Below are positions 1 to 10,849 of a DNA stretch of 64,000 nucleotides, piece by piece (the stretch's first letter is position 1; the number at the start of each line of letters is the position of its first letter). The notes under the pieces were generated by a model that made no database searches, was not told where the DNA came from, and saw only the letters and a program-made list of their open reading frames with translations. The position numbers were made by a program, and so were the translations under genes. The stretch is taken from the NCBI RefSeq assembly GCF_050908995.1, contig NC_135119.1, positions 21,853,001 to 21,917,000 on the forward strand, in the 5' to 3' direction. The stretch is from Andrena cerasifolii. Lineage: Eukaryota > Arthropoda > Insecta > Hymenoptera > Andrenidae.

Positions 1-152
1 ATATACAATCACGATGAAGTATTAACTCTTATCATTAAACTCGGCGTGGAGTAGTCTCCGGACCGAACTCTGAAATCTGCACCGAATTGTCGTTTAAGGG
101 GCGCGTGACGCGTCATAAAATCGTAGATTAGATTGATCTGAAGGATACGTAC

Positions 153-479
153 TGGCGACAATGATCTTTACGGAGGCTTGTGCCTCCGCTCGACTATCCG
201 TGGGCGTCAGAGTGCACTTGAAAATTCCGTCATGGCTCTCCTTGATCTTGGCGATCTGAACCCCGCATTGGCCCGCCTCGGTGCCGTCTCCGTAATATTC
301 GATACCGTCTTCGGATGGTTGCCCCTTAGACAAAACCATCCCGCCGTCCTCGCCGGGTATCTCGACACGGCAAACCTGAAGAGGTCTACCGACTCGGCAC
401 AAAATTTGCAGACTCTCGCCGAGCCGCACCGCGGTCTGCCGTTTCGGCTCGATGTCGACAACCAGGTTTGATTTCGACG
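153..479 (-). CDS. Fas3: Fasciclin-3-like first Ig-domain exon (internal exon, gene partial)
   Basis: This is an internal exon of a homophilic cell-adhesion gene of the Fasciclin-3 family, a membrane glycoprotein acting at septate junctions and in axon guidance. On the minus strand a pyrimidine-rich acceptor ending in CAG (AG at 481-480) opens the exon, and a good donor (GTACGT from position 152) closes it, giving 327 bases in phase 1-1, as is usual for Ig exons. The 109 residues carry cysteines at about 27, 36, 71 and 88. The motifs CRVGR, CRVEIPGE and AGQCGVQI, and G-x-F-x-C before the last cysteine, match what I recall of the first Ig domain of Drosophila Fas3. Cys27-Cys88 would be the Ig disulfide, and 36/71 an extra pair typical of this family. 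The reading frame stays open 5' of the acceptor but has no ATG, so this is not a first exon; the signal peptide must come from an exon further right. Later exons lie beyond the left edge. A paralogous Fas3-like Ig gene cannot be excluded. Confidence 0.82.
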
Positions 480-579
480 CTGAAACAACAAAGGGATAAC
501 GATTGTGGTTAAAGAACAATATAATTACCAATACTTTAGCGACATTCACCCGTTTACTGGCTCCCTAAGTTCGTTTTTG

Positions 580-772
580 TCGTTGCTAAATAGGCATGTT
601 ACTCACTTTTGAGCAGAGAATTTGCGTATAGTTTATAGTTTATTGTATTTACTCAGTTACGTGTTACCTCCAGAATCTTAACTGATCAGACTCTGTCATT
701 TCTACTGATTTTGTATAGTTTTTATGCTATGGGTATTCCCGTTTATTAATAAATAATAATAATAATAATAAT
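580..772 (+). mobile_element. 3' end of a non-LTR retrotransposon with (TAA)n tail
   Basis: A short AT-rich block ends in GGGTATTCCCGTTTATTAAT followed by about eight TAA/AAT units. The same kind of ending, a GGGGATTTCCCGT motif then a TAA array, closes the block at 59880-60128. A TAA array also closes the reverse-transcriptase fragment at 5690-6326. The resemblance suggests a 5'-truncated LINE copy that kept only its 3' UTR. It lies just upstream of the Fas3 exon in the gene's orientation, so it is intronic. The left boundary is a guess. Confidence 0.5.
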
Positions 773-807
773 TACAATGTGATTCAAGTTTACATTTTAC
801 TAGTGAC

Positions 808-1687
808 TAGTGTTCCTTCTCGAGAATGCATTCTCGAGAATTCCTCGAGAAATTGTATAATTGCTAAATTCTTATTTCTCGAGAAATACCATAATTTCTC
901 GAGAAACTTAAGTCTAGGAAAAATATTATAAATCTCATTTATTTTCGTAAATGAATGTATTACTAGTTAATCGCGAACGTATAAACACATCTACAATTTA
1001 TAATAAATCTTATTAATAACATTAGAACCTATATGAATTCCAAAAGAAAATCACAGTACAGAAGATTCGATATTATTAACTGCTGAAGGTGCTCTTAAAT
1101 TGTTATTAAAAAATTTAGAAAAATTGTATACTGAATTAAGTACCCAAGAGTTTCTTGCGGCTATTAAAGAAGAAATATAGAAAACAGGAGATAAGACTAT
1201 TGTATCCCGTATAAAATTTGTACATGATTCAGAATTTCTTCCAAAAGGGTGAAAAAACGCATTTTTTTCATTTAACAGCCAAGATAGATATATATAAAAC
1301 GTCAAAATATAACAGAAACAGATTTTGTCACAAAAAAGAAATAGATTCGCTGACGCTACATTAGACGCATTGTGCTATTTAAAAATAAATTTTAAAACCA
1401 AAAAGTAATGTTTCGCTTTGTACAAATTTTGTATTAAATAAATAAATTTACTAATTATATTTAAAATCTATTTTTTCATTTACACAAGTTTTGTATAAAT
1501 TAGACAGGGATAATGATTTAGTTAAAGTTTTCTTGTATTTTTGATAAATATTATCAAAATTATTCCAAAAATACAATTTTTGCAATATTTTTTTCAATTT
1601 CTCCAGAATTCTCGAGAATTCTCAAGAAATATGATCTCATTTCTGATTTCTCGAGAAACAAAAAATATCGAGAAATCAGGAACACTA
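808..1687. mobile_element. hAT-type DNA transposon, decayed, with 8-bp target duplication
   Basis: The ends are inverted repeats (TAGTGTTCCT at the left, AGGAACACTA at the right) flanked by perfect 8-bp copies of CTAGTGAC at 800-807 and 1688-1695. The duplication fits the nTnnnnAn preference of hAT elements. Both subterminal regions carry several copies of the palindrome TTCTCGAGAA or close variants (about 817-905 and 1606-1676), plausible transposase-binding sites. The interior is AT-rich and holds a broken coding remnant at 1058-1252. At 880 bp it is too short to be autonomous. Confidence 0.85.
1058..1252 (+). pseudogene. hAT transposase remnant with internal stop
   Basis: A 65-codon frame reads through about 40 residues, meets a TAG at 1178-1180, continues about 23 residues and stops at 1250-1252. 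The peptide is helical and charged (for example TAEGALKLLLKNLEKLYTEL). It looks like a piece of the helical part of a hAT-type transposase, although no catalytic residue can be placed. The assignment rests mainly on its position inside an element with hAT ends and an 8-bp duplication. No host gene is likely here. Confidence 0.4.
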
Positions 1688-1693
1688 CTAGTG

Positions 1694-1830
1694 ACTGGGC
1701 CGAGTGTCATCGGTCTGCTACTGGGCCCAGTGAAAATCTTCCCCGCCGGAGGAATCTTACTCGGCCGAGTATTAGAATATGCGTTCAGACTGGGTGAGTG
1801 CTCGGCCCAGTGGGCTCACTCGGCCGATCA
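1694..1830. repeat. Cluster of 12-bp palindromes built from ACTGGG and ACTCGG half-sites
   Basis: Two perfect 12-bp palindromes, ACTGGGCCCAGT (1720-1731) and ACTCGGCCGAGT (1759-1770), occur here. A hybrid ACTGGGCCGAGT lies at 1694-1705, and spaced half-sites lie at 1789-1811 and 1813-1827. The block is much more GC-rich than its surroundings. The hAT element at 808-1687 is inserted directly at its left edge. It could be the remains of another inverted-repeat element or an array of protein-binding half-sites; I cannot tell which. Confidence 0.6.
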
Positions 1831-1850
1831 CTCTTCAGGTGTAAACTAAG

Positions 1851-3751
1851 CATTACTTACAATAACTATAATTCATTTACAATAACTCTTCGACGCTCTA
1901 ATACAAGATTCCAGTTCATCCCGTTACCAATTTACACACAAATAAATTCACTGTCATCCCACCCCCTTAAACGGTCCCTGCATTCGCTCTGCACCGCCCA
2001 AAAAAACACCAAACGCTCCTTCGTCATGCAATATTACCTCGCGTTAATTTATACCCGACTTTAGAAGCCGGGCGGGTTACGCGGAGCCCGGCGACAACGC
2101 GAGGATCATGCAAAATGTATCGCCCGTAAATTTTAATCGACAGCCCCTAAAGGATGCGCGTAAACGAAGGCGAATGCCTCGCGATAAAGGGGAAAGATCG
2201 AAAAACGTTTCACGGCGGGTCGCGCGTGGAAGATTTATGAGACAAAAAGGAAAGTTGATTAAATCCTATCCCCCTTCATCGCCTCCACCGTGTTCGTTCG
2301 TTCTCCTTGTTCCGACACGGTTCCGTGAAAGTCAGCCGACCAAGTTTCTCTCGCGCTTCCACACCCCCCCTGGTTCCCCGCTTCGCGGCGCTTTTCTTTT
2401 CCCTGCGCCACCGCAGGTAATTAGGAAATTTCAATATTTTAGTTGGCCTTAGTTCGGTTTTGTCGCCGTGACCCGCGAGCAGAGAATTTATCAAGAGTTT
2501 CCCGGGAATATTTCCGCGGAGAATCAGTCGGTATCATCTTTCAATATTAACCGAACACCCTCGCGTCTCCCTCGTCTCTTCCTCCTCGGAGTTTAAACAC
2601 CAAGGTGCGTCTGTCCATCTAAAAATAGCGAGAGAGCTGGGGAAAAGGGGAAGAAACATCGAACTCGAAGGAATTCCCTTCCGCCACCCCCTCGCGTCGT
2701 ACCTCCTCCTCGCTTTCCCAAAACTTTCCGTAATTGTGGTGGTGTGTAATGGATAACGAGAACCAGCAGCCGGCCGACAGTCTGCTTGTACTGTAAATGA
2801 ACAAAAGTTTCGGAGGTGCGCAAAAAGCTTGGAAAGTATCGACCCTACCCTCCGCGGCCGCGGCTTGGGGAGGAAGGGTGTCGGAAAAGTGAGAACGTGT
2901 ACCGGCGTTTTCCATTAATAACCGCATTGTCAAACTGCTGTTCGGCGTTTTCGCGCACGCAGCTTGCATTATAAGAGCGTTGTTACGCCCGCCGAACAGC
3001 CGCCCGCCCCGGCCCCCTCGCGGCCCGCTCCCATCCAGCTCCATTCCACACTTTTAGCAACACCATCCGTTATCTCGAGAAATCCACGGTCTCGAAGTTT
3101 CCCAGGTATTTTAATGCCGCTCGATAATTAATTATTCGCCGCTCTCCCAGGAGGGCCGGGGGTGGACAAGTGGAAGAGGGGAGGGTTCGAAAGCGACTGA
3201 AAAAAAAGGTGATCCTATAATGGTCGGGTAAAAAGCCGGCTTTCAGGCGCGTGTTTCCCTCGTTTTACGGCTTAAACTTAAAGCTGTACATTCGCGTCGC
3301 TGTGGCTGCTCTATTGTAAAAGGGCGCGGAATATTATACGAAACCGGATTCGCTTTTGCTTTCGACTTTCGAGGATCGTTACGGCCGGGCTACATATTTC
3401 GCGACCGGCCCGGAAACAAAAAGAAACCTTCCACCGCTACCGCTGTTTTATAATAGGCGGGGATTCATTAGTCGCGCGAGCTTTGCGGCGTGTATGCACT
3501 TAAATTTAAATTCAATGCGAGCGATGCTTAGCGAAGAGGGAGGCGAAGCCGCGCGGGAATCGAGCAGCGTTGTCTCTCTATTCCGTATTAGTTATTTCGT
3601 TAGCTATTAATCCACCCACGCAGTTATTTTGTGGTCGGAGTTCAGTTAATTGGATAAAAGCAGGAAGGAATGTGAATCACGTGGTAATACAGAGGATTCG
3701 CGTAGCAAGAGTATTGCCAAGCGTAAGTTTAAATTATATTCTTCGACGTAC
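1851..3751. other. Unassigned non-coding stretch
   Basis: AT-rich at first, then GC- and CpG-rich from about 2050. Open frames at 2108-2452 and 2619-3044 are low-complexity, rich in Arg, Pro and Ser, and match no family I know. There is no splice-bounded exon I can defend and no terminal repeats. Probably intron of the Fas3-like gene. Confidence 0.5.
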
Positions 3752-4256
3752 GTGGCATATCGTCGGTGATACTGCAACACCGCGTATGAGCAGTTTGTAA
3801 ATACCGCGGTTCTGCATTTTACCGATTTTACGGGAGGATGAAAAAAATTAATACTTCAGCCATTTTAAGGGATTTCTTTGACTGAACTTTTTTGGGTCAG
3901 TTTTGGCACGCCTTGTAATAAATAGTGATATTAATTCATCATAAAAATGCTTAATTGCTGTGTAAAGTCACTTTAAAGTCACAAACGTGCCGTCACTTCA
4001 CCTGATTTCTCTGTAAATGCGCGGTTTTGCCGCCAACTTGCTAGGAGAGACAGATTCACGGTATCCTTGAACCTGCTGGTTCCATTGGTAAAAAGATGGC
4101 TTCCTATTGGCTATTTCACTTGGCGTGACTTTTAAAAAAAGCGAAACAGCGCTTGGCAACCGTGGGCACGAAATCTCAATTTTGCTACTTTTGCAGATAC
4201 GCGGTATTTACAAACTGCTCATACGCGATGTTGCAGTATTACCGACGATATGCCAC
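3752..4256. mobile_element. MITE with 65-bp terminal inverted repeats
   Basis: The left terminus 3752-3816 and the right terminus 4192-4256 are inverted copies of each other, beginning GTGGCATATCGTCGGT, with about 61 of 65 positions identical. The 375-bp interior has no coding capacity. I see no clear target-site duplication, so the superfamily stays open. The element ends 16 bp before the hAT element at 4273, and part of that gap is the hAT duplication itself, so the hAT element landed almost at its edge. Confidence 0.8.
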
Positions 4257-4272
4257 TGCGCGGCGTTGGTTG

Positions 4273-5096
4273 TAGGGATTGCAATACCCGTAAACGGGTT
4301 TACCGGTAAATTGCCAGAAATAATCTAAAATTTTTACTGGTAATTCGCCAAATTTTTACCGGTAATTCGCCAAATTTTTACCGGTAATTCGATCAATTAC
4401 GTATAGCAATATAGCCCATATACGCATTTATTAATTCCGTCGACATCTACTATGTTATCAGTGAAAAAACTGCAATTATTAATAAAGACGAAAACCAAAG
4501 TATCTCACGGAGAACAACTCTGATTCAAAAGAAAACTAAGAATCTGAATCAAGTCATCAAAAAATGGGCGCATTTTTAAGTAGAAAAAGTAAGGAGAAAG
4601 TATATTCAAATACCACGTGATTTCTTAATAACTACACGACCAAAAAGTGTAGAATATGAGAGCGCTTTATCCGTGGCTGGATTATTTTATACAAAATTTA
4701 GGTCAGGAAACCAAAGTTTAGACAAATTATATTTTTTCCGCGCACATTTATAAAAAAGGATCGTTAAATAAAAAATATTTAATTACGTATGTAAGATAAG
4801 ATTCTTTTCATTGTTTTCCTGGTGAATATCCATATTAATAAGTACTGTCAATTGATATACAAATATATCTATTTTATGTTATATATATCATTAATATTTT
4901 ATGTTCAGAATAGTTTCACTTGCATATAGTTTTATAATGCTCGATTAGAGTTGAAAAAAGTTCTTTGTAATTATATATTTCACGTCATTTAATACCTCAA
5001 AAAAAAAATACCGGTTAATTACCGGTAAACCGGTTTTGATTGAAAGTTTTACCGAATTACTGGCGATTGAAGAATTCGGTAAATTTGCAATCCCTA
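4273..5096. mobile_element. hAT-type non-autonomous element with 8-bp target duplication
   Basis: The termini are TAGGGATTGCAA at the left and its complement TTGCAATCCCTA at the right, flanked by perfect 8-bp GTTGGTTG repeats (4265-4272 and 5097-5104). Subterminal DNA at both ends is full of TTTACCGGT and AATTACCGGTAA motifs, including the 22-bp tandem array at 4328-4393. The interior is AT-rich and I recognise no transposase. At 824 bp it is an internal-deletion or MITE-like derivative. Confidence 0.85.
4328..4393 (+). repeat. 22-bp tandem repeat, 3 copies, in the hAT subterminal region
   Basis: Three consecutive 22-bp units (4328-4349, 4350-4371, 4372-4393) share the core TTTTTACCGGTAATTCG. 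The same ACCGGTAA core recurs in inverted orientation near 5010-5035 at the other end of the element, so the array looks like amplified transposase-binding sites. Confidence 0.85.
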
Positions 5097-5104
5097 GTTG
5101 GTTG

Positions 5105-5689
5105 CGTTCAGGTTGCTCTGGAGCTTCGTTATTTAGAAGGTCCACGGGCACCGTCGAATCTCGAGCGAGCTAGAGACACAACCCCTGGCCGGGCCGAATA
5201 CGCTCGATCTCGTGCACGGCGCCATTATGATAATGCAGCGAAGGAAATATGATAAACCAGGCGTGGCGCGAATAACGATTATCATATTTCACCTCGTAAC
5301 GCTTCTTAACGCATCGAGTGATATAACTGCTCGCGGACTGTATCGGTGGTTCTTGCGGGCGTTTGTCTTCGCTGTGTCGCGAGCGGACTGTTATGTTGAT
5401 GAACGAGGTGCCCGTTAGTTTTTCCTGTTCAGGAATATATTAGGGGAACTCCTCCTTACCGCTGGAACTTGAAATATCTTCGTTATTGTTGGCGATACGA
5501 GCGTATGCGCGAGATGAAGAATGGCCACAATGTGGCAAATAATACCATAAAAGAGATCACGTTTTTCTTTCCCCTTTACAGCGTTCAAGATTTCAAGATC
5601 TCTGGAGAATTTCAAGGCTTGGTCGTCTTTCTTCCTTTAAGTGGAATTTGTAGTTTCCTTTGAGATTATTATTATTAATATTGCGACTT
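5105..5689. other. Unassigned non-coding stretch
   Basis: A short spacer between the hAT element and the LINE fragment. It is moderately GC-rich up to about 5420 and AT-rich afterwards. Small frames are present, but none has recognisable domains or splice context. Confidence 0.45.
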
Positions 5690-6326
5690 CGTTACTCATT
5701 AATTGCTTAATTGAAAGGGTCCAGCATAAGTTTCTTAGATTTGCTATGGGAGCTACTGGCAGCCCTATGCGGTTTGATGATCATGATTATAGTCCAGCTT
5801 TGCGAATGATGAGGCTTTCTAAACTCAGTGACCGCCGTATCTGTTCTGACCTATTATTTTTGTACAAAGTAATCCATGGCCAGATTAACTGTCAGGATTT
5901 AGTCGCACTGAGTCTGAGACGACCTCTTTTTGTATCGGCTGTCCCTGAATATTATCACTATACAGTCGATCCCTTAAATCGTGCTATGGATGAGATGAAC
6001 CAGTGCCCAGCTGACATAGACGTGTTCGCTCTGTCTCCTTCGCTTCGTTCAGGAACCAATTGCTTAGGAGACTGTTACCTCGGTAATTTAATTTAATTTA
6101 AATTAATTTAAGCACCTTTGGTGCTGTGATTAGGTCTTGGGGCTCAGACTGTTTTGTTTGTTTTTATTTATTTTATTTCACTTTATTTTATTTTATTGTT
6201 TTACATTTTATTTTAGGTTATTTTATGTTTTTGTTATATTTACTTTATCTTTGTACTAATTCGCTGTATACTTTGTATCTAAAGAGTTCTCCCATTAATT
6301 TAATAATAATAATAATAATAATAATT
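5690..6326 (+). mobile_element. 5'-truncated non-LTR retrotransposon with (TAA)n tail
   Basis: The C-terminal end of a LINE polyprotein (5710-6096) is followed by a 3' UTR that becomes T-rich and ends in a run of TAA/AAT units at about 6300-6326. This layout, coding end then UTR then simple-repeat tail with no terminal repeats, is that of a 5'-truncated LINE insertion. The 5' boundary near 5690 is approximate and I could not find a target duplication. Confidence 0.75.
5710..6096 (+). pseudogene. LINE reverse-transcriptase polyprotein, C-terminal fragment
   Basis: About 128 residues remain. They begin IERVQHKFLRFA and continue through RMMRLSKLSDRRICSDLLFL and YKVIHGQINC to a natural stop at 6094-6096. 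The succession I/LERVQ-x-FLRF, a leucine-rich L-x-x-L-x-x-RR segment, DLLFLYK and a short cysteine-containing motif is the usual end of Jockey/CR1/I-type LINE ORF2 proteins downstream of the reverse-transcriptase fingers and palm. The catalytic part is absent, so the copy is dead. The frame is intact over its whole length, which suggests a relatively young insertion. Confidence 0.75.
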
Positions 6327-7053
6327 AAGTAGAAGATGTAATAGATGCTTATAGAGGAAGTAAGATAAGACGAAGTGCAGTCATGTTTTTATAATTTGTA
6401 TAGAATCGAAAATGCTGCGCTCTTAAATTCGTGCGAAGAGCAATAGAACTGATTTTATTAGATACAGTACGCACGTTTACACAGAAACGTTTTTTTTTTT
6501 GCGTCGCAGTTCTCTATTGGCTGCCTCGTTCGCGTGCATTCGATATTCATTCTCGTTAGCGAGCGTGCTACGGGGGCAAGAAAAATGCATCGCGATTATT
6601 GCGGCGTTGTTAATGCGATAATACAGTAAATTATACCGCGTGGAAATGAATGAAGGTATTGCCGGTGCCGATGAAAAACTGTCGTTATGCCTTTTTCCTA
6701 GCGGGGCTGAAAGAGATCCATTGTACAAGCGATTTTTGTTTCTCCCCTTTAATTTATTTAGAGCACTTAATTAAATCCCGCCCCCTTCGCCCGCGACTGT
6801 GATGTTTCTCCTTCGGCTGGAACGAGGAAGGGGGGCTGGCTCCTTCATTTCGTTCCTCGAATGAACTCGTTCAACGATTTCCTTAAGAAAAAGAAACCTT
6901 TCGCCCCGTAGATTGTTCGCGTCGAAGTGGACTATATTTGATGTATACTTGAAGAATTCATTTCCCCTTTGAAGGCTCCTGTTTCTTCCTAAAATGAAGC
7001 ACTCCCAAAATACGCAACATTGGCATACGCCGGGATTACACTGTTTTACGTCA
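6327..7053. other. Unassigned non-coding stretch
   Basis: Mixed-composition DNA with a short poly-T at about 6491-6500. Nothing with gene or transposon structure is visible. Confidence 0.4.
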
Positions 7054-7105
7054 GATTAGTAAAACTTAACCTGTTAATGATATTTATATGGTGTGCCAAT
7101 ATTAC
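7054..7105 (+). repeat. 52-bp dispersed direct repeat, copy 1
   Basis: A 52-bp segment beginning GATTAGTAAAACTTAAC recurs at 7522-7573 in the same orientation with a few substitutions. The intervening 416 bp are AT-rich. The pair could be the surviving ends of a decayed element or a local duplication. Confidence 0.7.
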
Positions 7106-7521
7106 GAGTAAATTTTAGTTAAGATGTATGTAAAAGAAATACGATAGAAGTTCTGTGAAACTAACGTATTCCTTTTGAAACTCATTCCGAATTAGAGACG
7201 TATTGCGCGTGTCTGTGGGACAAGAGGGCGGACGAACAGAGCTGATGAGAGAGAAAAGCCACGTGTAGTTTAAAACCTAATCGATTAGGATCGTTTGAAT
7301 AAATTGTCACTCTCCTACATAAATCTTTGTGGAATAATAGCTTTTAAATTAAGTTAAACTTTGCAAATAATTATAAATAATTAATTCCTTGTGTTTACAG
7401 TGAAACTCAGTTTGGTTATTATTTCCTCAAGATAAATTAAAGAAAAAAGGATAACCTCATTATATGTAAAAAATAAAATAAAATAAACAAATTTAAGTGT
7501 CAATGTATCTTACCGACTTCG

Positions 7522-7573
7522 GATTAGTAAAACTTAACCCGTTAATGCTATCTATTTTATGCGCCAATGTTAC
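7522..7573 (+). repeat. 52-bp dispersed direct repeat, copy 2
   Basis: Second copy of the repeat at 7054-7105. It ends 26 bp before the MITE at 7600. Confidence 0.7.
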
Positions 7574-7599
7574 CCCGGTACACTGACGTTTCTAACATG

Positions 7600-7837
7600 T
7601 GAGCCGTTTATTTTGAAAGTGGCGTAAGTCCATTCATAGCTATCAAACACATATTATTTCTTAAATAATGTTAATTATGCTAATTGCGATGATAAATTTG
7701 ACACCCTTGGAAACCCAAAAACATTAGCCTACTATGCTATCTGTTACTGATATTTTTAAATTTAATCCAACGCAAACCCTTCAATATCTCGATTCGAACA
7801 TAAATGGACTTACGCCGTTTTCAAAATAAACGGCTCA
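7600..7837. mobile_element. MITE, family with TGAGCCGTTTATTTTGAAA ends, copy 1
   Basis: The 35-bp left end (7600-7634) and the right end (7803-7837) are near-perfect inverted repeats starting TGAGCCGTTTATTTTGAAA and running into GGCGTAAGTCCATT. The interior is AT-rich and non-coding. A second copy of the family, itself split by two later insertions, is at 33255-34091, which confirms both termini. The flanks share only a dinucleotide, so the target duplication is uncertain. Confidence 0.8.
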
Positions 7838-10062
7838 TGTATTAAAGAAGGAAAAGGACAAAAATTTTATGCATTTCGACACTTGTAGTACAATCACAAA
7901 AGACGCAGTGTTACAAGCCATTAGATCATCACCACTAATAGCACGCGTAAATTAATCGCGAATAAGTTCCAGATTAAACTAACCAATCAGGCTAAAATAA
8001 TTCCCACGTGTTCTCCATTTAGAATCAGCCAGCCAATCGAATGCAATATTTCGAAGTTCAAAATCTTCATCCACGACGTATTTGTCTACCATCGGAAACG
8101 TTCAGATATTTCGGTGTCCCTCCGCCCGGCATTAAAGGATGAATCTTTCATCAAGGCGCAAGCGCATTAGGCCACCGCGCATGCATTCGAGATCCCTATC
8201 AGCGCGGAGCAAGAGTCAACCCCTAAATCCCATTTGATTTTCCGGTCATCAATTTGTTACACGGCTGACGTCGCGATCTAATTCGATGCCCCCGGTCCTC
8301 GTGGCCGTGCACGTTCGAGGGCCGCGTATTCCGAAAACCGCAGCAACAGATGCGATGATTTGTGGACAGCAGTGTGCATCAGCGTGCCCCCGAGGCTGAT
8401 GCACTTTGCACGCGAGAGCCTGCTGCAGCGAATTGCCGCGATGCGCCTCTATAATTTAAATTTTATGAAATCCCGCCGCCGCCCCTCGTGCACGAGGAGC
8501 GCGCGTTCTTACACGAGCTCCTGTCTCAGATCGCATTTAATATCTCGAACCACCTCGGCGGGACTTTTAGGTTCTTAGGATTAACAATCAACGTGCGATC
8601 AGGTTTCATTTGTTCCTCTATTCAGAATTTAAACACACTCGATTGTTTCGAAAGTGCAGATGGACTTTTATAACAAGGGAAAGGAAAATAGCGAGGTGTA
8701 GTTATAAAATAGGCAGCCTCTAAAAATCGTTAGGGAATTTCATTCTCCAAGCGATAAGGGTGACTGGAGGGTTCGTTTCGCTGTTAAAGCCCGTTTCTGT
8801 TTAAAGTTCTCCGTGTCTAGGGACAGGGGTAACACCGTGTTGCGTTCGGTGGAAAAAAAAGAGAGGCACGCTCAACCATGGACCAATAACCGTGCCTGCT
8901 CGTTCCCACGAGGAACTTCCTTTGAAACCGCGATTTTCGACGGTACAGAGAGCAGACAAAGAGTCGCGGATGGAAGGGGCCAGGATTCAATTTGCTTCTC
9001 GATAACAGTCCTTTTTTCTTGCTCAAAAATTGCTGGTAGACACGAGCGCCCCATCCGGGATTTCGGTGGCTGGAATTTTTCTCACATTAAAGGAGGAAAG
9101 CTGCCCGGCCGCGCGTCCTGTTCCGGAGCGTATGCAACCGCGAATGAGAGTAAAACGCGCGGGTGCAGGGGGCCACGGTATGGAAACGCGAATTTAAAGC
9201 ACGGAAAACACGTTATAAAATATCATTCTCGCTAATGCACGGAGCAATTAAATGGTATCTCTCGTAATGGAATGCGACGTCCGCTTTAAGATTCTGTTCG
9301 ATAATTCAAACAGAATTTCGCGCATACATCGCCGATGTCGCTCGATACGGTATTTTATGGAAATTTTTCAAAGTGATCAGGGAACCGCGACGTTCCACCG
9401 ATGAAATAATTCACAAATTCGCCTCGCCTCCGTGCCATAAATATTACTTATAGCCATGGGAACTTTTCTGATATCGAGTATTCTTTTGCCTCCCACATTC
9501 ATCAGTATAATGGTGCCTACGTTTAAAATTTATATCCCGCTAAAAAATTCATTTCCATTCCCATACCCGTGCTTACATATTCCCGTGGGGCGATGTAAAT
9601 TTCAGGGAGCGCTACGTCTCTAGGATTCTTCGATACAGTGATCCCGCCGCGAAGCAGCGACCCTTAAATTCTACTTTTCCGGGTGACATAATAACGGTGG
9701 CGACATAATCTCGGTTATATAAAACGCAGCGTAACCTAACCGCATACACGCGCAATTTTCCCGCAGATTTCCAATCTCCCTTTTCCCACCTTGCTGCATC
9801 TGTATCGCGAGATACATAGAACAGTGCGGAGGACAGAAACAGAGACAACGACGGAAGCCAAAAATCGTGTAATAATAATAACGTTCACGGGGGAAAGAAC
9901 GCGAAGCAGCAACGGCGGGAATAATTATGCGGCTATTGATTATTGCGAACGAAGCTACGTTTACGGACGAATGGAAAAACGGAATCAAAAGAGAAGAGGA
10001 ACTCGATGGGATTAAATAGAAGATACAGGAGCTGGGTGTGCCAGATGAAAATAAAGGGAAGA

Positions 10063-10086
10063 GGGAGATGGGAGGGTGGCGGGGGG
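10063..10086 (+). other. G-quadruplex-type tract
   Basis: Five runs of three or more G are separated by 1-4 bases: GGG at 10063, 10070 and 10074, and six G at 10081-10086, with short loops AGAT, A and TGGC. The pattern meets the usual sequence rule for an intramolecular G-quadruplex on the plus strand. Confidence 0.6.
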
Positions 10087-10833
10087 TGGTAGCGTAGCTG
10101 TAGCAAACCGCTGCGGTCAGCTTGCATGCGCAGGCTGCAAGGGGTGGAACTAATCCAAGCCGGCACTTCTCGTATTAGATGATATTTCCTAACATTGCTA
10201 ATTTTGCTTCGCGCGGCGTTACGAAATATACGAACTTCCACCCTCCACGGGACCCACCCACCCCTCCCGGTTCACCGCGTAGTTGTAGATGAGAGGACGA
10301 AACTCGATTTTCGTCGTAATCAGACCGAAGTGCCAGCGTTGCGCGCGGCTCGGACGTCAAAACCCGAGGCAAGGATGCATTTAAGTGACACGCCGGCGTG
10401 AATATTAATCCTTGCTTATTTATTATCCTGTCGACGCGCGTTGGCCCCGGCGAGAGCGTATCGCCATTATTTACGGATGACAAAGTGTCCTTGTTCAAGT
10501 TATTCCTTCCTCTTCGGGAACCGAAGTCCCCCGGCGAGCCGGCAGGAATATGAAATTCCTCCGATACTTTATGCGAAGGCTCGTTCCTGAAATCGCGTGG
10601 GTAAGTTGGATCTTTACAGATCGCGATATCGAATACTTTTATGCCTCTACTGTTCCGCGAAATGGTAACGAGCAGGAGGGTCGGAGATAAAAGTGTCCCA
10701 TTCGGGATTCTACCTGGTAATTCGGGATTTCACTCGATAGCGCCGCGTTTATTCCCACTGAAAAATTGGCAGTCTCATTTGCTTCCGGGGTAGAAGCGGG
10801 CGGCAAGTATTAAACCGACAGAGAGGCGAGGGG

Positions 10834-10849
10834 GCGCGCGCGCGCGCGC
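10834..10849. repeat. (GC)8 dinucleotide run
   Basis: Sixteen alternating G and C bases, a classic candidate for Z-DNA formation. Confidence 0.9.

Noticed and set aside
94..549. Treating the whole open frame around the Fas3-like exon as a single-exon gene with a leader
   Set aside because: The upstream part (LVIILFF) looks like a signal peptide, but there is no ATG in frame. A strong acceptor sits at 481-480, so that part is intron.
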